Assembly: GCF_946482535.1 (NCBI RefSeq) | Contig: NZ_CAMLRU010000075.1 | Span: 1 to 11,829 of the forward strand | Direction of reading: 5' to 3' | DNA: 11,829 bases | DNA from: an uncultured Flavobacterium sp. | GTDB lineage: Bacteria > Bacteroidota > Bacteroidia > Flavobacteriales > Flavobacteriaceae | Shown: piece by piece, positions 1-6,868 of the stretch | How the letters are laid out: each line of letters opens with the position of its first letter | Position numbering within the stretch: the first letter of the stretch is position 1 | The notes under the pieces: model-generated | Databases searched by the model: none | What the model was told of the DNA's origin: nothing | What the model saw: only the letters and a program-made list of their open reading frames with translations | Translations under genes and position numbers: made by a program

Positions 1-752
1 GGGCGCGAATTGAAGCCGGAAAAGTCAAAGAATTGGGGAATAACCAAGATTTAAACACCGAAGTTTTGCTCAATTTACAACCTGATGTCATTATCGGTTA
101 CGGCATTGACAACAACAATCCGACTTTGGATAATTTGCAAAAAAGCGGTTTAAAAATCATGCTCAACGGTGATTGGAACGAAGAAACTCCGTTGGGCAAA
201 GCCGAATGGATTAAGTTTTTCGGAGCGTTATACGGCAAACAAAAACAAGCACAAGAACTCTTTTCGAAAATAGAGAAAGATTATTTAAAAACCATCCGTA
301 TAGCCAAAACAGCCAACACCACACCTACCATTTTGGCCGGAGACATGTTTGAAGATCGTTGGTATTTACCCAAAGGCAGCAGTTGGGGAAGTTTGTTACT
401 CAAAGAAGCCAAAGGCCACTATTTATGGCAAGAAACCACCGGCACCGGAAGTTTGTCATTGTCTTTAGAAACGGTTTTAGAGAAAGCCCAAAACGCCGAT
501 ATTTGGATTACTTCGGGGCAATTTTCATCGCTTAAAGAAATGACCGCTAAGAATCCTCATTATGCTCAATTTGCAGCGTTCAAAAATAAAAATGTATATT
601 CGTTCAGCGGAAAAAAAGGAAAAACCGGCGGAATATTGTATTACGAATTGGCACCCAATCGCCCGGATATTGTATTAAAAGACATCGTCAAAATATTGCA
701 TCCGGAATTGTTGCCGAGTTACCAACCTTTTTTCTTTGAGAAATTACAATAG
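1..752 (+). CDS. ABC transporter substrate-binding protein, class III (FepB/BtuF-like), 5'-truncated
   Basis: This is the C-terminal part of a periplasmic or lipid-anchored binding protein that delivers a metal chelate to the downstream permease. The frame is open to the first base of the window, so the N-terminus with its export signal lies outside. The first visible residues (A-R-I-E-A-G-K-V-K-E-L-G) and the following stretch ending in Q-P-D-V-I-I-G-Y are the usual end of the first lobe in helical-backbone metal receptors: a gene product saying that a ligand state is 'set' by the preceding loop. About 250 residues are visible, where full proteins have roughly 350-390. The later G-D-M-F-E-D-R-W-Y-L-P and L-P-S-Y-Q-P-F-F-F stretches fit the Bacteroidota branch of the family. 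The gene runs directly into the FecCD permease and then an ATPase, a complete importer order. The substrate (siderophore, heme or cobalamin) cannot be read from the sequence. The TTG at 33 is internal, not a start. Confidence 0.88.
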   Translation, partial: ARIEAGKVKELGNNQDLNTEVLLNLQPDVIIGYGIDNNNPTLDNLQKSGLKIMLNGDWNEETPLGKAEWIKFFGALYGKQKQAQELFSKIEKDYLKTIRIAKTANTTPTILAGDMFEDRWYLPKGSSWGSLLLKEAKGHYLWQETTGTGSLSLSLETVLEKAQNADIWITSGQFSSLKEMTAKNPHYAQFAAFKNKNVYSFSGKKGKTGGILYYELAPNRPDIVLKDIVKILHPELLPSYQPFFFEKLQ

Positions 753-753
753 A

Positions 754-1782
754 TTGAAAACCAACAACAAAAATACGCTTCTCTTTACCGGCTTGTCATT
801 GACATTGTTATTGACATTGCTCTTGAACCTATCCTTAGGTCAAGTGGCGATTCCGGTGAAAGAAGTTTTTAAAAGTTTGTTTGGCGGTGTGGCCGAAAAA
901 GAAACTTGGGAATACATCATTGTCAATTTCAGGTTGCCCAAAGCCATTACGGCTATTCTAGTCGGTGTCGGATTATCAATCAGCGGCATGCTGATGCAAA
1001 CCTTGTTCAGAAATCCTTTGGCCGGACCTTATGTCTTAGGTTTAAGCTCGGGTTCGAGTTTGGGTGTTGCTTTTGTTATCCTTGGTGCCGGACTATTGCC
1101 TGCGGTTTTTTCACAATTTTTATTGTCGTCTTACGGCATCATTTTGGCTTCTTGCACAGGAAGTTTACTGGTCTTACTGATGATTTTAATTGTTTCCCAA
1201 AGGCTTCGCGACACCATGTCGATATTGATTGTCGGACTCATGTTCAGCAGTTTTACCGGAGCGATTGTAAGTGTATTCAGTTATTTCAGCACGGCTGAAC
1301 AATTGCAGAAATATACTTTTTGGTCTATGGGCAGCATTGGTAATTTATCTTGGCAAAATATAAGCCTGCTGTGTTTATCGGTAATCATCGGATTGGTACT
1401 TAGCTTAATAACCTTAAAATCATTGGATGCTTTATTACTGGGAGAAAACTACGCCAAAAGCATGGGCTTAAATATCAAAAAAGCACGCTTAACCATCATT
1501 ATCGCAACCAGTATTTTAGCCGGAAGTATCACTGCTTTTGCCGGTCCGATTGCTTTTGTAGGATTAGCAGTGCCGCATTTGTCTAAACTGATTTTTCAAA
1601 CCAGTAACCACCGAACTTTATTTTGGAGTACAATAGTAATTGGTGCCATTACGATGTTGTTTTGTGATACAGTTTCCCAAATGCCGGGATTAGATTTTAC
1701 TTTGCCGATTAATGCCATAACTTCTATTATTGGAGCGCCGGTGGTGATTTGGTTGATAGTCAGAAAAAAGAGTGTTCAGTAA
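754..1782 (+). CDS. FecCD/BtuC-family ABC transporter permease
   Basis: This is the inner-membrane channel subunit for import of an iron-chelate or cobalamin-like ligand. The protein has about 342 residues and is strongly hydrophobic throughout, as expected for the ten-helix FecCD fold. Family motifs are visible: R-L-P-K-A near residue 60, the G-L-S-I-S-G...Q-T-L-F-R-N-P-L-A-G-P block at about 73-92, A-G-P-I-A-F-V-G-L-A-V-P-H at about 263-275, and the closing I-G-A-P-V-V-I-W-L-I near 326-335. No ATG lies near the N-terminus. I prefer the TTG at 754, one base after the stop of the binding-protein gene in an A-rich context, which suggests coupled reinitiation. A TTG at 736 would overlap the upstream gene by 17 bp, follows a pyrimidine run and adds six residues. 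The last codons and the stop lie within a short heptad repeat. A 30-bp gap separates it from the ATPase gene. Confidence 0.92.
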   Translation: MKTNNKNTLLFTGLSLTLLLTLLLNLSLGQVAIPVKEVFKSLFGGVAEKETWEYIIVNFRLPKAITAILVGVGLSISGMLMQTLFRNPLAGPYVLGLSSGSSLGVAFVILGAGLLPAVFSQFLLSSYGIILASCTGSLLVLLMILIVSQRLRDTMSILIVGLMFSSFTGAIVSVFSYFSTAEQLQKYTFWSMGSIGNLSWQNISLLCLSVIIGLVLSLITLKSLDALLLGENYAKSMGLNIKKARLTIIIATSILAGSITAFAGPIAFVGLAVPHLSKLIFQTSNHRTLFWSTIVIGAITMLFCDTVSQMPGLDFTLPINAITSIIGAPVVIWLIVRKKSVQ

Positions 1783-1798
1783 GCAGTGTTCAGTAAAA
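1771..1798 (+). repeat. Degenerate heptanucleotide tandem repeat across the permease stop codon
   Basis: Four consecutive 7-base units are visible: AGTGTTC, AGTAAGC, AGTGTTC, AGTAAAA. Equivalently, the 12-mer AGTGTTCAGTAA occurs at 1771-1782 and again at 1785-1796, a period of 14. The first copy encodes the last residues of the permease and supplies its TAA stop. The remainder fills most of the gap before the ATPase gene. I see the repetition directly. Origin by slippage or as a short interspersed repeat is inferred. Confidence 0.6.
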
Positions 1799-1812
1799 AT
1801 AATTTTTCATAA

Positions 1813-2598
1813 GTGATTGATAAAACGAACATATTATCTTCTCAAAATTTATCCATTGGATACCAATCCAAAAAGGAGCAAAACACCATAGCCGAAAACC
1901 TAAACCTCAATTTGGTTACCGGACAATTGATTGCTTTGGTTGGTGCTAACGGCGTTGGAAAATCGACTTTATTGCGGACTTTAACCGGTATTCAAAAACC
2001 TCTGAAAGGTCATGTATTCCTGAATGAAAAGAACATCCGTGAGTATGAGGCTTTGGAGTTAGCACAACATTTAAGTTTGGTCCTCACCGAAAAATTACCG
2101 CAAAGCAGCCTCACGGTTTTTGAATTAATTGCCTTGGGCAGACAACCTTATACCAACTGGTTAGGTAATCTTTCCGGTGAAGATTATGAAAAAATTAATC
2201 AAGCCATTGAACTAACACATATCGAACATTTGGCAGGCAAAAAACACCACGAAATCAGCGACGGGCAATTGCAGGTTGTACTAATTGCTCGAGCATTGGC
2301 ACAAGACACGCCACTGATTATCTTGGATGAACCTACGACGCACTTGGACTTACTGCATAAAGTTTCGGTATTTAAATTGCTGAAAAAGCTCTCTAAAGAA
2401 ACCAATAAATGTATTTTATTTTCTACGCATGATATTGATTTGGCGATTCAATTGAGTGATGAAATGATAGTGATGACGGAAGAAAAGGTTGTTCAAGACC
2501 AACCTTGTAACCTAATTACACAAGGCGTTTTCAGCGCGCTTTTCAAAGATGATTCGATTAATTTTGATGGTGAGAAAGGGAAATTTGTGATTTCTTAA
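1813..2598 (+). CDS. ABC transporter ATP-binding protein (FepC/BtuD type)
   Basis: This is the cytoplasmic ATPase that powers the importer formed with the two preceding genes. It has 261 residues, the normal length. The motifs are in order: Walker A G-A-N-G-V-G-K-S at 44-51, the signature at 148-152 (I-S-D-G-Q), Walker B ending L-I-I-L-D-E-P at 168-174 with D172 and E173, a D-loop at 178-180, and the switch histidine H206 in F-S-T-H-D. The signature has Asp where the textbook has Gly. The segment where the Q-loop is expected reads V-L-T-E-K-L-P-Q, so the usual glutamine position is unclear. I believe both are common in Bacteroidota members of the family. The start is GTG at 1813; no upstream ATG is available in frame and the N-terminus reaches the first beta strand normally. 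The gene ends with tandem TAA stops, 9 bp from the convergent trmL stop. Confidence 0.93.
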   Translation: MIDKTNILSSQNLSIGYQSKKEQNTIAENLNLNLVTGQLIALVGANGVGKSTLLRTLTGIQKPLKGHVFLNEKNIREYEALELAQHLSLVLTEKLPQSSLTVFELIALGRQPYTNWLGNLSGEDYEKINQAIELTHIEHLAGKKHHEISDGQLQVVLIARALAQDTPLIILDEPTTHLDLLHKVSVFKLLKKLSKETNKCILFSTHDIDLAIQLSDEMIVMTEEKVVQDQPCNLITQGVFSALFKDDSINFDGEKGKFVIS

Positions 2599-2607
2599 TA
2601 AAACCAT

Positions 2608-3066
2608 CTACTTGTTATTCAACTGTAATTGTCTTTTGGCTTCACCTACTACAAAGGCCACCGAATTGGCAATGTTATAACTACGGATAAGTTTAGACAT
2701 CGGTATGGTCAGATGGTTTTCAAATTGGGCCAATACTTCTTGACTCAAGCCTACGCTTTCTTTCCCGAAAACCAACCAATCTTCGTCTTGAAATTCGGCT
2801 TCGTAAATCGACTTTGTCGCATGAGAACTCATTAAAAAGACACGAGATTTATATGGGATTTGGGCTATCCAATCGGCTACGGTATCGTACTCCTTCCAGT
2901 CTAAATGGACCCAATAATCCAAACCCGAACGTTTCAGGTTTTTATCAGTAATTTCGAAGCCATAAGGTTTAACCAAGTGCAATCGGTTTTCGGTACCTAC
3001 ACACAAACGACCAATGTTTCCGGTGTTGTTGGGGATTTCGGGTTCGACCAAGACGATGTTTAGCAT
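2608..3066 (-). CDS. trmL: tRNA (cytidine(34)-2'-O)-methyltransferase TrmL
   Basis: This is a SPOUT-class enzyme predicted to transfer a methyl group from S-adenosylmethionine to the 2'-OH of the wobble nucleotide in certain leucine tRNAs. It has 152 residues, close to the 157 of the E. coli enzyme. Visible family blocks are the N-terminal M-L-N-I-V-L-V-E-P-E-I-P-N-N-T-G-N-I-G-R-L (1-21), G-L-D-Y at 48-51, F-G-K-E-S-V-G-L at 100-107, and the trefoil-knot segment I-P-M...R-S-Y-N-I-A-N-S-V-A at 121-137 followed by E-A-K-R-Q. I chose ATG at 3066 because it gives the exact family N-terminus. A TTG at 3081 would add five residues of no family resemblance. The gene is on its own, 126 bp downstream of rluE on the same strand, and ends 9 bp from the ABC ATPase gene with no hairpin between them. 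I found no clear promoter. Confidence 0.9.
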   Translation of the reverse strand: MLNIVLVEPEIPNNTGNIGRLCVGTENRLHLVKPYGFEITDKNLKRSGLDYWVHLDWKEYDTVADWIAQIPYKSRVFLMSSHATKSIYEAEFQDEDWLVFGKESVGLSQEVLAQFENHLTIPMSKLIRSYNIANSVAFVVGEAKRQLQLNNK

Positions 3067-3087
3067 ATTTTTAAATTTCAAAAAAGC

Positions 3088-3149
3088 AAATTACAAATCC
3101 CAAATAAATTACAAAAATCAAAATTTAAACGTTTTAAATTTGAGATTTT
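3088..3149. repeat. AT-rich direct and inverted repeat between rluE and trmL
   Basis: AAATTACAAA occurs at 3088-3097 and again at 3106-3115. Next comes an inverted repeat: AAAATC (3114-3119) and AAATTTAAA (3121-3129) pair with TTTAAATTT (3133-3141) and GATTTT (3144-3149) around the 3-base loop CGT. The block could fold as a hairpin in the rluE transcript and act as a weak terminator, but it has no GC-rich stem. It also resembles the degenerate AAATnnCAAA-type intergenic repeats that I recall from Flavobacterium genomes. The pairing is visible; the function is unknown. Confidence 0.5.
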
Positions 3150-3192
3150 AGAGTTGGTGCTTATTTGTTATTTTTTATTTGTGTTTTATTTT

Positions 3193-3762
3193 TTAGAGTT
3201 CCAATTTTTCAACCTCTATCACTTCACCCGCTTTTAGATTTTGCAAATGTAGGTTTCCGATACGAATTCTCACCAATCTCAGTGTGGGAAATCCAACCGC
3301 AGCCGTCATTTTTCGCACTTGGCGGAATTTGCCTTCGGTTAAAGTAATCGAAACCCAACTGGTTGGTCCGTGGCGTTCGTCACGAATTTTTCGACCTTCG
3401 CCTATACATTCGGAAAGTTTCGAAACTATCTTGGCTTCACATTTTTTGGTAGTGTAGCGAATACCTTTGAATCCGATTTCAACACCGGTTTTTAATTGTT
3501 CAACAGCTTCTTGTGTAATCAATCCGTCTACTTGGGCATAGTATTCTTTTTCAATGGTTTTGCTTCTTACTATTTCACTCATCATGCCATCAGTAGTCAG
3601 CAAAAGTAAGCCTTCGGAATCTTCATCTAAACGACCTATGGCCATGGTTCCTTCGGGAAAATCATAGAGTTCGCCGAGCAACTTTTTGTGCCGCTTTTTT
3701 TCGTATACGAATTGGCTCAAATAGCCATGCGGTTTGTGAAGGATAAAATGTTGGTGGTTCAT
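3193..3762 (-). CDS. rluE: 23S rRNA pseudouridine synthase, RluE type
   Basis: This RsuA-family enzyme is predicted to isomerise a uridine of 23S rRNA (U2457 for E. coli RluE) to pseudouridine. The protein has 189 residues and no N-terminal S4 domain, matching RluE rather than RsuA, RluB or RluF. The catalytic motif G-R-L-D-E-D-S-E-G-L-L-L-L is at 43-55, with D46 the expected nucleophile. The C-terminal block P-T-S-W...I-T-L-T-E-G-K-F-R-Q-V-R-K-M, then G-F-P-T-L-R-L-V-R, is nearly identical in pattern to E. coli RluE. I start at ATG 3762. The upstream in-frame ATG at 3795 sits inside the stem of the preceding gene's terminator, so its 11 extra residues are unlikely to be made. A TAnnTTTG-like box lies just upstream. 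The gene sits between the DUF4476 gene and trmL on the same strand. Confidence 0.9.
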   Translation of the reverse strand: MNHQHFILHKPHGYLSQFVYEKKRHKKLLGELYDFPEGTMAIGRLDEDSEGLLLLTTDGMMSEIVRSKTIEKEYYAQVDGLITQEAVEQLKTGVEIGFKGIRYTTKKCEAKIVSKLSECIGEGRKIRDERHGPTSWVSITLTEGKFRQVRKMTAAVGFPTLRLVRIRIGNLHLQNLKAGEVIEVEKLEL

Positions 3763-3776
3763 GCCTCGGATTTTGG

Positions 3777-3784
3777 CAAAAATA
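3777..3784 (-). promoter_or_regulatory. Candidate -7 promoter element of rluE
   Basis: Read on the - strand this is TATTTTTG, a full match to the Bacteroidota -7 consensus TAnnTTTG. It ends 14 bases before the rluE ATG and lies in the T-tract of the upstream terminator. No TTG is seen at the usual -33 distance, and T-rich DNA gives this match easily, so confidence is low. Confidence 0.35.
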
Positions 3785-3786
3785 AA

Positions 3787-3813
3787 AAAGACCATCCGAA
3801 ATGAATGGCCTTT
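3787..3813 (-). terminator. Rho-independent terminator of the DUF4476 gene
   Basis: On the - strand, AAAGGCCAT pairs with ATGGTCTTT (one G-U pair) around a 9-base loop, and a T-rich run follows (3773-3789, complement). It begins 22 bases after the DUF4476 stop. The distal arm contains the ATG at 3795, which argues against that codon as the rluE start. Confidence 0.75.
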
Positions 3814-3835
3814 GGTATTTTAATTTGAGATAAAA

Positions 3836-4783
3836 TTATTGTCTGCTTTGAACATAATCCGACAATTCATCAACATTGCTGCTGAAAGAGAAGATACCGT
3901 TGAGTTTGAAATAATTTCTAGGTTCGATGCAATAATCATAAGCATATTTGGCAAATTCCAACTTGTTGTCTTCAAAATTAAAGGTATTGGCAATTTGGAT
4001 GATTTGATCCACATTTAAACAATTGGCAGTGATTACTTGTTTGGCGGTTTTCAAACGAGTGTCTTCAAAACTTTGTTTTTTGATGGTAGCCAACGCTGCG
4101 TTGAAATTGCCCGAAGTCATGCAACTTCTGCCGTTACAACCTCTAACCGGCTCAATCACTTCTACCGGTCTGGTTCCACCAACTTGGGTTGTAGTGGTAG
4201 TCGTCGTTTGAGTAACAGCGCCACCGCCCATAGAATCATTGATGGTAATCCCCATATTTACGCCGCCCACATTCACTCCTACTCCCATAGTTGCTCCACC
4301 GGTTTGCGTAGTGGTAGTGGTAGTAGTTTGTGAAACACCGCCAACGGTTTGCTGCACAGCAACCGGTCTTGGTTGTCCGTAGTGAATTACGTGTACATTA
4401 GAAGCCGGAATAAAATCGGGTTCAACAGGAATAGACGAAAAATAGTTGAGTTTCATCTTAGTCTTGTTGTTTTTGTCTCTTTTAATTTTGTAAGTCACAT
4501 CATTAAAAACACCGTCCACATCGGTCAGTAATAAGTTATTTTTAGTGATATCTGCCAGGGTTTTGTCTTCAAACTTGATTTTGGCGTTGTAGTAAGGTTG
4601 GTTTAAATCTTCCACTCTCAAGTTGGTTTGCGGAGTATCGTTAATCACTTCACCATTGAGAATCAAAGTAAATTTATCTCCGTCTTCTGAGAAGATGGTT
4701 AAATGTCCGACGGCACCATTTCTCTGAGCCAGTGACAGGGACGAAATAAACAATAAGGTCAATAAGGTAATTTTTTTAATCAT
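3836..4783 (-). CDS. Secreted DUF4476 domain-containing protein with poly-threonine linker
   Basis: This exported protein has no known biochemical role. It has 315 residues from ATG 4783. Residues 1-20 form a signal peptide (basic start, hydrophobic core, ending S-L-S-L-A-Q). Residues about 21-145 form an uncharacterised beta-rich region. Residues about 146-210 are a low-complexity Gly/Thr/Val linker with two seven-threonine tracts (153-159 and 193-199), each flanked by Gln and Gly-Gly. C216 and C221 lie five residues apart. The last ~90 residues (about 224-311) match the DUF4476 pattern: F-N-A-A-L-x-x-I-K-K-Q-S-F-E, then L-K-T-A-K-Q-V-I, and L-E-F-A-K-Y-A-Y-D. The frame could be read back to a TTG at 4843, but that would bury the signal peptide. 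The gene diverges from rmuC and is closed by a hairpin terminator. Loss of a lipobox Cys suggests a periplasmic or secreted protein rather than a lipoprotein. Confidence 0.85.
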   Translation of the reverse strand: MIKKITLLTLLFISSLSLAQRNGAVGHLTIFSEDGDKFTLILNGEVINDTPQTNLRVEDLNQPYYNAKIKFEDKTLADITKNNLLLTDVDGVFNDVTYKIKRDKNNKTKMKLNYFSSIPVEPDFIPASNVHVIHYGQPRPVAVQQTVGGVSQTTTTTTTQTGGATMGVGVNVGGVNMGITINDSMGGGAVTQTTTTTTTQVGGTRPVEVIEPVRGCNGRSCMTSGNFNAALATIKKQSFEDTRLKTAKQVITANCLNVDQIIQIANTFNFEDNKLEFAKYAYDYCIEPRNYFKLNGIFSFSSNVDELSDYVQSRQ

Positions 4784-4891
4784 AGCTATTACTTTTAATA
4801 GGGTTAACGTATTCGATTTTGCTCTTTCCAAAAACGGTGCCAATTTAAAAACATTTTCCCAAAGACCCTCTTTTTTTAAGTTAAATCTGTG

Positions 4892-4899
4892 TATATTTA
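4892..4899 (+). promoter_or_regulatory. Possible -7 element upstream of rmuC
   Basis: TATATTTA matches seven of eight positions of TAnnTTTG and lies 22 bases before the rmuC ATG, in the 138-bp divergent gap between rmuC and the DUF4476 gene. No good -33 TTG accompanies it. The gap is AT-rich and I see no other strong site in it. Confidence 0.25.
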
Positions 4900-4921
4900 G
4901 GCTCTTATTTTTTAAAAACTT

Positions 4922-6244
4922 ATGAACGACAGTTTAATGATTATCATCTCATTTGTAGTGGCTTTAGCCATTGGAATTTTTCTGGGTAAAAAACTTTTTT
5001 CGGCCCAATCACAATCTGAAAAAGCTTCATTAGAAGAAAAAATAAACGGTTTACTGCAGCAAATTGAAGAGCTGAAGAATCAAGTTAATCAAACCATTCA
5101 GGCACGCGAGCATATTAGAACCGAAAAAGAAGCATTGGCTATTCAACTGTCGAAAAAGGAAACCGATTTTGAGAATCTTTGGGAACGTAACAAAGAGCAA
5201 AGAGAAGAAGTTGAAAAACTCCAAGAGAAATTCACCAAAGAATTTGAAAATTTGGCCAATAAAATCTTAGAAGAAAAAACGACTAAATTCACAGAACAAA
5301 ACAAAGAAAACCTCAAAAATATTTTAACACCGCTACAAGATAAAATCCAACTTTTTGAAAAGAAAGTGGAAGATACTCACAAGGAAAGCATTGATTACCA
5401 TGCGGCGCTACGCCAACAGATTTTAGGCTTGCGCGAAATGAATGAGCAGATGAGTAAAGAAACTTTGAATTTAACCAAAGCTCTCAAAGGCGACAGCAAA
5501 ATGCAAGGCAATTGGGGTGAATTGATATTGGAACGAGTGTTGGAAAAATCCGGCTTAGAAAAAGGTCGTGAATATGAAGTACAGCAAAGTTTTGTAACCG
5601 AAGAAGGCAATCGTGTTTTTCCCGATGTAGTGATTAATTTACCTGACGGCAAGAAAATGATAGTGGATTCTAAAGTGACTTTGACTGCCTATGAACGTTA
5701 CATCAATGAAGAAGAGGAAGAAGCCAAAGCCCAACACTTGAAAGAACATGTAATGGCTTTGAAACGCCATGTTGATCAATTGAGTGAAAAAAATTATCAG
5801 GATTTGTACCAAATGGAAAGTCCGGATTTTGTCTTGTTGTTCATTCCTATTGAATCAGCTTTTGCTCTGGCACTCAACGAAGACACTTCATTGTACAACA
5901 AAGCATTTGAAAAAAATATAGTGATTGTTACTCCTTCTACCCTTTTGGCAACCTTGAGAACTATTGACAGTATGTGGACCAATCAAAAGCAACAAGAAAA
6001 CGCTTTAGAAATTGCCCGTCAGGCCGGTGCTTTGTATGACAAATTTGAAGGATTTGTGAGCGATTTAGTGAAAGTAGGCAAGAAAATGGACGAAGCCAAA
6101 GTGGAATACCAAGGTGCTATGAACAAACTATTTGACGGTAAAGGAAACCTTATCACCAGCGTCGAAAAATTAAAAAAAATGGGCGCCAAAGCCAAAAAAG
6201 CTTTGCCCGAAAACATCTTAACCAGAGCCGAAAAAGATGAATAG
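4922..6244 (+). CDS. rmuC: DNA recombination protein RmuC
   Basis: RmuC is a membrane-anchored, coiled-coil protein with a nuclease-like domain. In E. coli its loss raises inversion between short inverted repeats, so it is thought to limit aberrant recombination. The protein has 440 residues, within the family range. Residues 4-24 form one N-terminal membrane helix, and about 30-190 are charged Glu/Lys/Gln-rich coiled coil. The RmuC core starts with G-N-W-G-E at 196-200. PD-(D/E)xK-like residues follow: P234-D235 in V-F-P-D-V-V and D249-S250-K251 in I-V-D-S-K. Further family stretches are S-P-D-F-V-L-L-F-I-P-I-E-S-A-F near 300-314 and I-V-T-P-S-T-L-L near 335-342. ATG 4922 gives the standard N-terminus. 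The stop overlaps the start of the thioesterase gene by 8 bp, so the two are probably translated from one message. Confidence 0.95.
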   Translation: MNDSLMIIISFVVALAIGIFLGKKLFSAQSQSEKASLEEKINGLLQQIEELKNQVNQTIQAREHIRTEKEALAIQLSKKETDFENLWERNKEQREEVEKLQEKFTKEFENLANKILEEKTTKFTEQNKENLKNILTPLQDKIQLFEKKVEDTHKESIDYHAALRQQILGLREMNEQMSKETLNLTKALKGDSKMQGNWGELILERVLEKSGLEKGREYEVQQSFVTEEGNRVFPDVVINLPDGKKMIVDSKVTLTAYERYINEEEEEAKAQHLKEHVMALKRHVDQLSEKNYQDLYQMESPDFVLLFIPIESAFALALNEDTSLYNKAFEKNIVIVTPSTLLATLRTIDSMWTNQKQQENALEIARQAGALYDKFEGFVSDLVKVGKKMDEAKVEYQGAMNKLFDGKGNLITSVEKLKKMGAKAKKALPENILTRAEKDE

Positions 6245-6785
6245 CGAATTCAAATCAGTCGAAGCATCCAAAATCACCATCGCCGAATTGATGTTGCCCT
6301 CACATACCAATTTCAGTGGTAAAATTCACGGTGGTTATATTTTGTCTTTACTCGACCAAATAGCCTTTGCTTGTGCTTCAAAATTTTCGGGACACTATTG
6401 CGTAACGGCTTCGGTTGACACAGTTGATTTTCTGAATCCGATTGAAGTTGGCGAATTGGTAACGCTGAAAGCCAGCGTGAATTATGTTGGCAAAAGTTCG
6501 ATGATCATCGGAATACGTGTCGAAGCGGAAAACATTCAAACCGGAGTGATAAAACACTGCAACTCGAGTTATTTTACGATGGTCGCCAAAGACAAAAACG
6601 GCAATAACACCCAGGTTCCCGGATTGATTTTAGCCAACGATGAAGAAATCAGACGATTTTGCAATTGTATCAAAATGATATCGCTGAAAAAAGACAAAAA
6701 CCAACACGAAGAAATATTTGATTACAAATCGGAAGAAGCCATCGAAATACTTAAGAATTATCATGTAAAGTTGGTAGCATTTTAG
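6237..6785 (+). CDS. Acyl-CoA thioesterase, hotdog fold (YciA/ACOT type)
   Basis: This enzyme is predicted to hydrolyse acyl-CoA thioesters to free acid and CoA in the cytoplasm. It has 182 residues. The hotdog signature is clear: N25-F-S-G-K-I-H31-G-G-Y-I-L-S-L-L-D40, giving the asparagine, His-Gly-Gly and aspartate expected on and beside the central helix. Next come V-D-T-V-D-F-L-N-P-I-E-V-G-E at about 60-73 and N-Y-V-G-K-S-S-M near 81-88. YciA proteins are about 130 residues. The extra ~50 residues after the fold (from about 130) are charged and include C-N-C; I do not recognise them. The ATG lies inside the rmuC stop region (8-bp overlap, different frame), implying translational coupling, although the two functions have no known link. 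Chain-length preference cannot be predicted. Confidence 0.88.
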   Translation: MNSEFKSVEASKITIAELMLPSHTNFSGKIHGGYILSLLDQIAFACASKFSGHYCVTASVDTVDFLNPIEVGELVTLKASVNYVGKSSMIIGIRVEAENIQTGVIKHCNSSYFTMVAKDKNGNNTQVPGLILANDEEIRRFCNCIKMISLKKDKNQHEEIFDYKSEEAIEILKNYHVKLVAF

Positions 6786-6868
6786 AACATTACTTGAACT
6801 ATTCTTATTAAAATCTATTTTTTTTTAGGACTAATTATATAATTAATAGTTTATTATAAAATTTTTAT

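Noticed and set aside
906..1298. 130-residue + strand frame inside the permease gene
   Set aside because: It overlaps conserved FecCD sequence in another frame and has a Cys/His/Arg-rich shadow composition with no family pattern.
2599..2607. Terminator between the convergent ABC ATPase and trmL genes
   Set aside because: The gap is 9 bp and no stem-loop is visible there. Transcripts probably overlap or end within the opposing gene.
4037..4333. 98-residue + strand frame (and a 62-residue one) opposite the DUF4476 gene
   Set aside because: They are antisense to the Thr/Gly linker. Their repeats of Gly, Ser or Val are the reverse reading of the threonine codons.
5395..6216. Three - strand frames opposite rmuC
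   Set aside because: They are antisense to a conserved gene, with no recognisable domain and no sensible start context.
6832..6845. 14-base perfect palindrome TAATTATATAATTA upstream of the diheme cytochrome gene
   Set aside because: It contains only A and T, in a spacer of over 80% AT where such palindromes are expected by chance. I did not call an operator from it.
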